From JACKBC01 sp041391125 (GTDB lineage: Bacteria > Chloroflexota > Anaerolineae > Caldilineales > Caldilineaceae): a stretch of DNA of 64,000 bases. The translations under genes were made by a program, and so were the position numbers. A model generated the notes under the pieces. That model worked only from the letters and a program-made list of their open reading frames with translations, did no database searches and was not told where the DNA came from. This document shows positions 56,245-64,000 of this stretch, in pieces. The DNA is taken from the NCBI GenBank assembly GCA_041391125.1, contig JAWKON010000021.1:53663-117662 (forward strand), given 5' to 3'. Numbering within the stretch: the first letter of the stretch is position 1; each line of letters starts with the position of its first letter.

Positions 56245-56997
56245 TTAGACCACGTAACACGTGTTGTCATCCGGCACATCCACCGGCCCGTGGAACAGCG
56301 CCTCCGCCAGCATCTTCGCCGGCGTGGCAAAGCGGGCCAGGTGGACCAGCCCCAGCCGTTTGGCGCCGACCTGCTGGGCCATGCTGGCCGCTTCGTCCGC
56401 CGTGGGGTGGGCCAGCTTGCGCAGATCGGCCACAATGGCCGAGTCTTCCTCTTGCGACGAGCAGATGGCGTCGCACAGGAAGAGGTCGGCATGCGCGGTG
56501 CAGGCGATCAGATTATCGCACGGCACGCTGTCGGCGCTAAAGGCGAAGATTTTGCCGCCGTGGCTCAGGCGCACGGCGTAGGTGGTCACCTGATGCTGCA
56601 CTTCAAAGAACTCGACTTGATAGCCCGCAATGTCATAAAGCGGCCCTGGCGTCACCGGGTGAAAGCTGGTCTGGTCCAGCACGCGACTAGGCGATTTCGC
56701 CGTAGGTCAATTCGATGAGCTGGCGGGCGGCGCCCAGCGTGTCTGCCGGGCCGTAGAGATGCAGCGGCTGCACGGCAATGGCCAGCGGCAGCGCCGCCAA
56801 TGTGGTCACCGTGGCGGTGGGTGAGGATGGCGTGGTGCTGATTGAGCGGCTTGCCCAGCGCGTGCAGCCGCCGGATCAGCTCGTTGCCGCTGCACGTGTC
56901 GATGAGCAGCGGTTGCGCCTTCCGCTTCGACGAGGATGCCGAGGGTGGCGCGCGTGTAGGATAATGGTGCGCCGGTGCCAAGCGTGTATACGTTCAT
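56245..56997 (-). pseudogene. Metallo-beta-lactamase-fold hydrolase, frameshifted
   Basis: Start ATG 56997 (MNVYTLGTGAPLSYTRATLGILVEAEG). Next frame: QPLLIDTCSGNELIRRLHALGKPLNQHHAILTHRHGDHIGG, with the HxHxDH site. Last frame: VEFFEVQHQVTTYAVRLSHGGKIFAFSADSVPCDNLIACTAHADLFLCDAICSSQ and GAKRLGLVHLARF, the distal Asp and His. RNase Z-like arrangement; substrate unknown. Two frame changes. Confidence 0.75.
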
Positions 56998-56999
56998 GG

Positions 57000-57346
57000 T
57001 CTCCTTTTTAACCGCAGATGCCGCATTGCGGGCGCAGATTACACAGATTTTATTCCTCGTTGACGAAATGATTTCGACTATCGAAATCGTCGCGCATCAA
57101 CGAGCGATCAACCCACAGACAAAAATTGTACATTGGCAAGGCGGACACGATAGGCGGCGAATGATCCATCGTCTTTTGTTGCTGGATTTTCCCGCCGCCC
57201 ATCATGTCCCTACGATTGGCGAACTTTTATCTGTTTTATCTATAAGTCCATGTTAACGGATTAAATAGGCCATAACGAACAAATTTCTCGACCGGTACAC
57301 GCAATACGCAACATGCAAAAGCCGGCGTAATTATGTCAACAACGGC
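57000..57346. other. Gene-free stretch
   Basis: Contains CCTCGTTGACGAAATGATTTCG/CGAAATCGTCGCGCATCAACGAG arms (57055-57105) and a motif GGCGAATGATCCATCG ... CCGCCGCCCATCATG also seen at 46190-46250. No gene is supported. Confidence 0.4.
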
Positions 57347-58546
57347 CTATGAGATTTCAAAGATTACCGGGCGGTCCAGCATTTCCAGGTGGAGCTTGTC
57401 GCCGGTGTAGGGGTGTTGGGCGGCCACTTCTTCGTTGAGTTCGACGCCCAGACCCGGCCCGGTGGGCGGCAGGATGTAGCCGTCCTGCCATTGCAGCGGC
57501 TGTTTGAGAATTTGGGCGTGAAAGCCGCCCCATTCCAGGATCGATTCCTGGATCAGGAAGTTGGGGCTGCACGTGCTGACCTGGATGTCGGCGGCGGCGG
57601 CAATGGGGCCGCAGTAGAGATGGGGCGCGATCTGGGCGTAGTGCGCTTCGGCCATGCTGGCAATCTTTTTGGCTTCCAAAATGCCACCCACGCGGCCTAG
57701 GGCCATCTGCAAAATGGCGGCGGCTTTGCAGTTGAGCACGCGGGCAAATTCATATTTGGTGGTCAGCCGTTCGCCGGTGGCGATGGGGATGGAGGTCTGC
57801 TGGGCCACCAGCGCCATCTCTTCGGGCATTTCGGGCGGCGTGGGCTCCTCAAACCAGAGCGGATCGTAGGGCTCCAGCCGTTTGGCCAGGCGGATGGCGC
57901 CGGCGGGCGTCAACTGGCCGTGGGTGCCAAAGAGCAGATCGGCCTTGTTGCCCACCGCTTCGCGCAGGAGCCGCACGAACTTTTCGCTCAAGTCCAGCGC
58001 CTCCAGCGAGAGCTGACGTGGGTCAAAGGCGGTGTAGGGACCAACCGGGTCAAATTTGACCGCGGTCCAGCCCTTTTGCACATAGGCTGCCGCCCGTTCG
58101 GCGGAGAGTTCGGCGTCGTGATAGACGTCGGTCTGGTCGTCCGCTTCGGTGTAAATATAGGTGTAGGCGCGCAGTTTCTCATGCACCTGGCCGCCCAGCA
58201 GCTCATAGACCGGCTTGTTCAGCTCTTTGCCCACAATGTCCCAACAGGCCATCTCGATGCCGCTGAGAATGCCCACAATGGAGGTGTCCGGGCGCTGGGT
58301 GTAGCCGCTGCTGTAGATGGTGCGCCACAGCCGCTCGATTTTGAACGGGTCCTGGCCGATGACCTGGCGGGCGCACACATCTTCGATCATGCGCGCCACC
58401 ACGTGCGGATGAAAGGGCACCGAGTAGACTTCGCCATAGCCCACCACGCCGCCATCGGTGATCAGCTTGACAAAGATCCAATAGCGCCCGCCAAAATGGG
58501 GCGGCGGATTGCCCACGACGAAAGTTTGGACATCTGTGATTTTCAT
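57347..58546 (-). CDS. Enolase-superfamily dehydratase/cycloisomerase (mandelate racemase-like)
   Basis: 399 residues, complete, the longest intact gene in the error-rich part. MKITDVQTFVVGNPPPHFGGRYWIFVKLITDGGVVGYGE and SGIEMACWDIVGKELNKPVYELLGG are the N-terminal capping domain. The TIM-barrel part has GWTAVKFDP (KxD/K catalytic Lys), DLLFGTHGQLTPAGA, LWFEEPTPPE (metal Glu), PIATGERLTTKYEF (metal Glu), and ILQMALGRVGGILEAKKIASMAEAHYAQIAPHLY with the His. Related to D-galactarolactone cycloisomerase and galactonate dehydratases. Sugar-acid breakdown is likely; exact substrate unknown. Confidence 0.9.
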   Translation of the reverse strand: MKITDVQTFVVGNPPPHFGGRYWIFVKLITDGGVVGYGEVYSVPFHPHVVARMIEDVCARQVIGQDPFKIERLWRTIYSSGYTQRPDTSIVGILSGIEMACWDIVGKELNKPVYELLGGQVHEKLRAYTYIYTEADDQTDVYHDAELSAERAAAYVQKGWTAVKFDPVGPYTAFDPRQLSLEALDLSEKFVRLLREAVGNKADLLFGTHGQLTPAGAIRLAKRLEPYDPLWFEEPTPPEMPEEMALVAQQTSIPIATGERLTTKYEFARVLNCKAAAILQMALGRVGGILEAKKIASMAEAHYAQIAPHLYCGPIAAAADIQVSTCSPNFLIQESILEWGGFHAQILKQPLQWQDGYILPPTGPGLGVELNEEVAAQHPYTGDKLHLEMLDRPVIFEIS

Positions 58547-58639
58547 GAATACTCATTTCTGGAAGGTTATTGTAGAAAATGGTTGTGTCGGGTGCGCGAG
58601 TTGCGAATTGCGTGGTGCGTGTACCGGTTGAGAAGACAC

Positions 58640-58742
58640 CGCCGAATAAATTCGGCGTCTGCTAAAGCAAACCGGCTTAAGCCGGTTTCCCATATCAGCC
58701 ACCGGTTTTAACCGGTGGCGGGATTGTCAACCACATGAGATC
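58640..58742. repeat. CCGGTTTTAACCGG palindrome cluster
   Basis: CGCCGAATAAATTCGGCG, AACCGGCTTAAGCCGGTT and GCCACCGGTTTTAACCGGTGGC, then GTCAACCACATGAGA. Same family as 19157 and 48655. The stretch 58743-58972 has no gene. Confidence 0.75.
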
Positions 58743-58972
58743 GCAAAGAGCCGATATTTCTTTAAGATACCCCAATGGGAGATACAAGTCACCATACAAG
58801 ATTCGTGTGATATAATATCATGGGTTCAGGCAACATACATATCACTTAGGCCATGTTACCGCAATAACTACGCCATACCGAACCAATTTCTCGACCGGTA
58901 CACGCACCACGCAACATGTACCCCCAACGCAACCATTTTTTCCCAATGGCCTTACAACACAAGGATTCCCAC

Positions 58973-60240
58973 ATGACCGACATCACCAGCGCTGGCTACG
59001 CCGCCCAACTGGATGCGCAAGATCATTGGCGGCCTTCCGCGCCCGCTTTGTGCATGATGACCCCGATCTGATCTACTTGGACGGCAATTCGCTGGGGCGG
59101 CTGCCGCGTCTACGGCGGCGCAGGTGGACGCCGCGCTGCATCAGCAGTGGGGTGACCAGTTGATCCGCAGTTGGAATGAGGGGTGGATGGCGCTGCCCGC
59201 GCATCGGGGACAAAATTGGCCAGCTTGTGGGGGCGGCGGCAGAAACAGCCATTGCCGATTCGACATCGGTCAACCTGTTCAAGCTGGCGTTGGCCGCGCT
59301 CAACGCCCGCCCGCATCGGCACAAAATTGTGACCGACGATCTCAACTTTCCCTCGGATGTCTACATTTTGCAAGCCGCCGCCGATCTGGCCGGGCGGCCG
59401 TGCCGCGTTGAAATTGTGTCCTCGCCCGACGGCATCCACGGGCCGGTGGATGCGCTGGCGGCCGCAATTGATGGGGACACGGCGCTGGTTTCGTTGTCGC
59501 ACACGGTTTTCAAAAGCGCATATACGTACGATATGGCGGCCATCACCGAGCTGGCCCATGCCGTCGGTGCGCTCACTTTGTGGGATTTGAGCCATTCAGC
59601 GGGCTCGGCTCAGCCGGTGGCGCTTAACAGGGCGCATGCCGATCTGGCGGTGGGTTGCTGCTATAAATATTTGAACAGGGGGCCGGGCTTGCCGACGTTC
59701 ATGTACGTGCGCCGCGATTTGCAGGAGGATTTGCGCAACCCCATCAGCGGCTGGATGGGGCAGCAGAATATGTTCAATTTTGACTTGACTTATGCGCCGG
59801 CGCCCGGTTTACAGCGCTTTTTCAGCGGCACGCCGCCGGTGCTCTCCATTGCGGCTATTGAGCCAGGGGTGGACCTGCTGCTGGAAGCGGGCATGGACCG
59901 GCTGCGCGCCAAATCGGTGCAGCAGACCCGAATATTTGATCGCCCTGTGGGAAAGTGAATTGGCTTAGCCGTTGGGCTTTACGCTCAATTCGCCGCATTG
60001 CTACGGTGCTCAGTTCGCACATTTCGCTGGGGCATGCCGAAGCCTGGCGCATTGACCAGGCGCTGATCCAGCAGATGGGCGTGCTGCCCGACTTCCGCAA
60101 GCCGGACAACATCCCGCCTGGGCATCACGCCGCTCTACACCGCGTTTGGCGACATTCAGCGAGCTGTAAGCCACATGCGCACGGTGGTGACGGAGCGGAT
60201 TTATGAGCAATATGTAACGGCGGAGTTGGCGGTCACGTAG
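58973..60240 (+). pseudogene. kynU: Kynureninase, frameshifted
   Basis: Start ATG 58973 (MTDITSAGYAAQLDAQD). Joined frames give RARFVHDDPDLIYLDGNSLGRLP, RSWNEGWMALPA, GDKIGQLVGAAAETAIADSTSVNLFKL, DDLNFPSDVYIL, SHTVFKSAYTYDMAAITELAH, LWDLSHSAGSAQPV (PLP Asp), GCCYKYLNRGPGLPTFMYVRRD (PLP Lys in YKYLN) and ISGWMGQQNMFNFD; the tail QFAHISLGHAEAWRIDQALI ends at 60240. Splits kynurenine to anthranilate and alanine. Four frame changes near 59030, 59100, 59190-59220 and 59935. Homologous along its whole length. Confidence 0.8.
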
Positions 60241-60280
60241 GTTGCGATTGTTACGTCCCGCCCTCTGGATTCGCTGACAA

Positions 60281-60500
60281 GGTGAGGGGTGACACGGTGA
60301 CTTCGACAGGCTCAGTCACCGTGTCACCCTCTGCTGTCTACCCCATATGTATCCAGCTAAGCCATTTTGGCGCCCTAACCGGGAAGCGAACGGCGGTTGA
60401 GTAGGCCTCGGCAGTTTGAGGCCGTATCGAAACCAGAGTGGTAGCTCGGCCATTTGGTCTCGATACGCTGCAAATACACTGCAGCTACTCGACCGGCACT
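60281..60500. repeat. GGTGACACGGTGAC palindrome and GTTGAGTAGGC copy
   Basis: 60281-60330 has GGTGACACGGTGACTTCG and GTCACCGTGTCACC around ACAGGCTCA. 60393-60490 has CGGCGGTTGAGTAGGCC, GGCCGTATCGAAACC, GGTCTCGATACGCTG and CAGCTACTCGACCGGC in opposing orientation. Confidence 0.75.
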
Positions 60501-60550
60501 TGTCTCACGCCTTCTCTACCCCCACCCTGTCACCTTGTCATCTCCCCCCG

Positions 60551-61578
60551 CTACGCCCGAATCTCCTGACGCTGGAAAAGCGTGTAGCACAGCACCAAAG
60601 AGCGGCAGCGTACCCGCAATTAGCCCGGTGATCTGTGGCCAGATCAGGAGCAGCTTTGATCCAATGGCAGCGGCGCGCCCAACATGGCGCCCTGCAGCTC
60701 GCTGGGCAGCACAATGCCAAATGAGCGTACCGCCGGGTTTAGCAGCCCCAGCATGGCTTCCACATAGAGCGTGTTGGGCGAGAAGCGGGCCAGCGTCTGC
60801 GCCAGCTCGGCCTGGGCAATTAGCTCTTGCGGCATGCCGATGGTGATGGGGCGAATGGCCTGGGCGGCCACATCGGCCACAATGCCCCAGAAGATGATAA
60901 AGAAGAGCCAGACCGCGATGGAAGCCAGCGCCGCCGTGGCCGGTTGGCGAAAAACGGTGGAAAAAACCAGCGCCAGCGCCAGCCAGATGCCGCCGTAAAA
61001 GATGGTGGCGATGAGGAAAGTAAAGGCGCGCACCACCTCTTCGCCATTGGGCGGCAGCCCCAACCCCAGAATGCCCAAGCCAATAATGAGCAGCCAGATG
61101 GCCGTCAGCACCAGCGACAATGTAAAGAAGCTGGCCAGAAACTTGCCCATGAGCAGCGCATCGCGATAGATGGGCTGGAGCTGATATAACGAGCGTGCGC
61201 CGGACCAGACTCGCCATTGACCGCGTCAAAGGTGAGCGCAATGGCGATCAGCGGCACCAGAAAGCTGAGAAAGCTGACAAAGGCGGGCAACGGGTCGCGC
61301 GCCGTGGTGAAAAGCTTGAGGAAAAGGAAACGGTCTTCACTCACCGTGGTGCGCAGCGTCTGCATGGCGGCATAAACTGTGCCGGCGGCGGTCGCTTACA
61401 ATTAGGATTTCCAAAATGCGCATGCGTGCTGGTCAAGTGGTCGGCCATGTCTTTGGTCACCACGGCCCACAGCCAGTCCATAGTGACCGCCGCGGCCGCG
61501 GCGGGCAACGGGTTGGGCGGCCTGCTGCTGGCCCGATTGTTGGCCGGGGAGAGGCAGGGCCGGTTTAAGCGTGGACAT
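60551..61578 (-). pseudogene. ABC-2 type transporter permease, frameshifted
   Basis: ATG 61578 overlaps the ATPase stop. MSTLKPALPLPGQQ leads to LLFLKLFTTARDPLPAFVSFLSFLVPLIAIALTFDAVNGE (near 61250), then MGKFLASFFTLSLVLTAIWLLIIGLGILGLGLPPNGEEVVRAFTFLIATIFYGGIWLALALVFSTVFRQPATAALASIAVWLFFIIFWGIVADV, typical ABC-2 membrane helices, and a tail TLFQRQEIRA. About six helices. Exporter or ABC-type gliding/nitrous-like permease, with the ATPase upstream and a NEW3 protein further upstream, a combination common in Chloroflexi and Firmicutes. Confidence 0.75.
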
Positions 61579-62513
61579 GTTCGACCTCCTGGAAGTATTG
61601 GGTGTAAATTTCGTCGAGGCTGGGCGCATCCACGTCCAGCGCCAGCAGATTGCCGCCGGCCTGGATGGCGGCGCGGGCGGCATCCGCGCGCAGGTCGCGC
61701 CGGGCTTTGAGCGTGAAACGGTTGCCGGTGTGCATTACCTCGGTCACATCGGTCAGCTTGCGCAGCGCTTGCTCAATGGGGTCGGCTTGCCCGTTGACTT
61801 CTAAATGCAGCTGGTAACCGCCGCCCAACACCTTCTGCGCCAGTTCGGAGACTGGCCCCTCCAGCACCATGCGCCCCTTCTGAAAAAGGCCCACGGTCGC
61901 ACACAGCCTGCACTTGATGCAGCAGGGTACCGAGGAGAGCATAATGGTGATGCCCTCCTGCTTCATCTCGCGAATCATGGCCAGAAACTGGCGGGCTGCT
62001 TCGGGGTCCAGCCCCAGCGTGGGCTCGTCCATAATGATGACCTGCGGCTCTTTGAGCAGCACCTCCACCACACTTAACCGCTGCCGCATGCCGCGCGAAA
62101 AGGCGCCCACCATTTTGTTGACCACATCGCTCAAGCCGCGCGCTCCAGCAGGCTGTCGATGCGCTGGCGCCGCTTCGGCCCCGCGGAATGCGTTGAGCCG
62201 CGCAATATAGGCCAGATTTTCGCGGGCGCTCAGCTCATCATAAAAGCCGATCTGGTCCGGCACCAGATAACCAGCGCCTTCACTTGCAGCGGCTGGCCGC
62301 GCCGGGTCAAAGCCCAGCACCTGCACTTGGCCGCCGCTGCGCTCGGTCAGCCCCAGCAGCATCAGAATCGTGAAATTGGTTTTGCCGGCCGTTCGGCCCC
62401 AACCCAGCCCAAAAACCTCCCTTGCGCAGCGTCAAATTCAGACTGTCCACCGCCGTAAAATTGCCATATCGTTTGGTTAAAGCCTGGGTTTCAATGACCC
62501 ATCCGTTGTCCAT
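61565..62513 (-). pseudogene. ABC transporter ATP-binding protein, frameshifted
   Basis: Start ATG 62513 (MDNGWVIETQALTKRYGNFTAVDSLNLTL). The Walker A region GLGPNGRQNQ is disturbed by an indel (expected GPNGAGKT). Then VLGFDPARP, GYLVPDQIGFYDELSARENLAYIARL, VVNKMVGAFSRGMRQRLSVVEVLL (signature), IIMDEPTLGLDPEAARQFL (Walker B) and a C-terminal RFTLKARRDLRADAARAAIQAGGNLLALDVDAPSLDEIYTQYF. The family is the gliding/Cu-type (GldA/NosF) exporter ATPases. Three frame changes. Confidence 0.8.
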
Positions 62514-62526
62514 AGTGGCCTCCTTG

Positions 62527-62606
62527 TAGGAATTAGGAAGTAGGGATTAGGAAGTAGGGAGGAGGGGCGGCTTGACTCCCTACTCCTTACTCCCTAATCC
62601 CTAATC
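62527..62606. repeat. Heptamer palindrome TAGGGAAGTAGG/CTCCCTACTCC
   Basis: GTAGGAATTAGGAAGTAGGG, then CTCCCTACTCCTTACTCCC, TAATCCCTAATCCCC. Same design as 22470-22574. It lies between the ATPase and the NEW3 gene. Confidence 0.75.
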
Positions 62607-62608
62607 CC

Positions 62609-63787
62609 CTACCGTCGTCCAAAACGCATGACCGACAGCCCGACCACCATGACGGCGGCGGCGATGATGCCCACGCCGGTGATGCCCCACATGGTGGTGG
62701 TGCGCACGGTGATGCGATAGTCGGCGGATTTGGTGGCAGCGTCGGCGGGTTTGGCGCGCACGGTCATCATGTAGTCGCCAGCTACGGCTTTGTCGGCGGG
62801 GTGCAGATTGGCCGTCACTTCGACCTGTTGACCGGGGTCAATCGCATCAATGGTGGCCGGCGTAAAGTCGAGCGCCCAACCGTTGGGCTGCGAACCGCTC
62901 ATCTCGATGCCGCGGGCGGGGGCAGTGCCCGTGTTCTGTACAATCACCTTGAGTGGCGTGTCGCGGCCCGCATAGGCATCGGCAGAGAGGCGACCATCGG
63001 GCGCGGAAACGCTCAATGTGGGCTGACCCACCACTTCGGCGGTCAGATCCAGGTCGGCTTTGATGTCGCCGGACAGGGCGTGCAGCGTAATCGGGTAGTT
63101 GCCGGCCTGTAGGTCGGACAGCGGCTTGGCCTCTACCGAAATGCGCTGGGTCGAATTGGCCGCCACAGGCAGCTCTTCCACTTCCTGCCCATTCAGTTTA
63201 AAGGTGAGCTGCACGGGGCCGGGAGCCTCGCTTGCCAGGCTGACCTGCAGGTCTTCGTCGCCCTCATTGGCCAACGAAACGTCATAGGTGAAAGTGCTGT
63301 CAGGCTTGCCGCGCTTGGTGGGCAGGTCGATGCTCATGGCCAGCCGCGCCGGCACGCGTTCTTTGACGGTCAGGTCGATGGGCAGGACGGATTCAATATC
63401 TTTGCCCTTGGCAATGACGGAAAATTGATAGTCGCCCGAAGCCACATCGGTGGGCGGCTCGATCTTCAAATCGACCGAGGATTCGGCGCTGGGCTGCACA
63501 TAGGCCGAGCCGATAATGCGGTTGGCGCCGCGCAATGTCACCGTCCAGCCTTCGGGGACGTCCTGGGTTTCTAATTTGACAATTTGCGCTGCTGTATCGG
63601 TGTGCAGCTTCAGGGGCAGCGACAGTGTTTCATCGAGACCGATGACTTGGGAGGGATAGGCAGTATACAAACTGAGTTGCACAGGCGCCACGGTCGGAGT
63701 GTTATCCTGGGCCAGCGCTACACCCGGGGCGCCGATGGCCAGCAGACTAAAGGTAAAGAGCAGCAGGGTGGAGAACAGTTTTCGCAT
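62609..63787 (-). CDS. Secreted NEW3/CARDB-type membrane-anchored protein
   Basis: 392 residues from ATG 63787 (MRKLFSTLLLFTFSLLAIGAPGVALA signal peptide). Three or four Ig-like segments follow, with PEGWTVTLRGANRIIGSAYVQPSAESSVDLKIEPP (NPCBM-associated NEW3 type), DVSLANEGDEDLQVSL, and NTGTAPARGIEMSGSQPNGWALDFTPATIDAIDPGQQVEVTANLHP. One C-terminal helix (WGITGVGIIAAAVMVVGLSVMRFG). It is the surface partner of the ABC-2 exporter, an arrangement found in many Chloroflexi. Confidence 0.85.
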   Translation of the reverse strand: MRKLFSTLLLFTFSLLAIGAPGVALAQDNTPTVAPVQLSLYTAYPSQVIGLDETLSLPLKLHTDTAAQIVKLETQDVPEGWTVTLRGANRIIGSAYVQPSAESSVDLKIEPPTDVASGDYQFSVIAKGKDIESVLPIDLTVKERVPARLAMSIDLPTKRGKPDSTFTYDVSLANEGDEDLQVSLASEAPGPVQLTFKLNGQEVEELPVAANSTQRISVEAKPLSDLQAGNYPITLHALSGDIKADLDLTAEVVGQPTLSVSAPDGRLSADAYAGRDTPLKVIVQNTGTAPARGIEMSGSQPNGWALDFTPATIDAIDPGQQVEVTANLHPADKAVAGDYMMTVRAKPADAATKSADYRITVRTTTMWGITGVGIIAAAVMVVGLSVMRFGRR

Positions 63788-63832
63788 GGGTTGGATTCCT
63801 TTGGCAAGTTGGATGATTGGGGAAATTTCCAA

Positions 63833-64000
63833 TCAACTGAATACATAAATCAACAGCGCCGCAAAGCTGATGGCTGCGGCGACTGTGAGAACCAAAAGTA
63901 ATAGAATGGCGGAGTCATTTTTATACCGTTGCATGATTTGCCCATCGCGCGCCCGATTCATGTGCTGGCCATAGATAAAAAGCATGAGGGCTGCCGTGAC
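63833..64000 (-). CDS. Partial membrane protein at window edge
   Basis: Last 55 residues only, open to the end of the window in frame: AALMLFIYGQHMNRARDGQIMQRYKNDSAILLLLLVLTVAAAISFAALLIYVFS. One clear membrane helix plus part of another. The stop is at 63835-63833. It is on the same strand as the NEW3 gene; family not assignable from this part. Confidence 0.5.
   Translation of the reverse strand, partial: VTAALMLFIYGQHMNRARDGQIMQRYKNDSAILLLLVLTVAAAISFAALLIYVFS

Overview
The window looks like chromosomal DNA of a filamentous-type Chloroflexota (Anaerolineae/Caldilineae-like) bacterium. This is an inference from gene content and style: many short lipoproteins, SPW-repeat and YggT membrane proteins, sugar and thiamine ABC transporters, STAND NTPases, and abundant intergenic palindromes, including telomere-like TCCCTAC/TCCCTAA heptamer arrays. 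No rRNA or tRNA gene was seen. From about 1.2 to 42.8 kb most genes are intact. From about 42.9 to 62.5 kb nearly every gene is broken by 1-2 nt indels while the protein sequence continues in another frame. This looks like consensus error rather than decay, and I annotated those genes across the breaks.

Layout. 0-5 kb: a broken P-loop ATPase, an SPFH protein, and a minus-strand redox cluster of a peroxiredoxin-like protein, a DsbA-like protein and a VKOR. The first two have in-frame TGA codons exactly at their redox cysteines (UxxU and UxxC), each followed by a SECIS-like hairpin; they are probably selenoproteins. 5-11 kb: an attenuator-like leader RNA, HAD phosphatase, radical SAM protein, cold-shock protein, Hyi-like isomerase, phosphoesterase and a Cys/Met-metabolism PLP enzyme. 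11-20 kb: a three-repeat lipoprotein, SPW protein, YcaQ-like glycosylase, APH kinase, amidohydrolase, a Phd/RelE-type pair, and an ECF sigma factor with a sugar-binding-like tail. 20-29.4 kb: a pgeF-yggS-proC-yggT group with secreted and SH3 proteins, and a normal Cys-type DsbA. 29.5-34 kb: a thiamine-type ABC transporter behind a TPP riboswitch. 34-43.8 kb: patatin, two unknown proteins, a 1035-residue APH-M23-aminotransferase fusion, a metallo-beta-lactamase-fold protein, and an FAD oxidoreductase paired with an ECF41-like sigma factor.

44-50.3 kb: a class IV aminotransferase and a sugar ABC operon (binding protein, two permeases) ending in a PhyH dioxygenase. 51-56 kb: an accessory region that looks like a biological-conflict locus: an NB-ARC/TPR STAND NTPase with seven almost identical 126-bp TPR units, a UPF0175 antitoxin-like gene, and two adjacent genes with effector-associated domain 1 (EAD1), one of them carrying a putative effector domain. 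56-64 kb: a beta-lactamase-fold hydrolase, an enolase-superfamily sugar-acid enzyme, kynureninase, an ABC-2 exporter pair with a NEW3-type protein, and a truncated membrane protein at the edge.

The strongest new signal is the redox cluster at 3.1-5.0 kb. Three TGA codons fall, with no frameshift, on three conserved cysteines of two neighbouring thiol-redox genes, and the hairpin loops start with AGGU, the loop core of the Escherichia coli fdhF SECIS.
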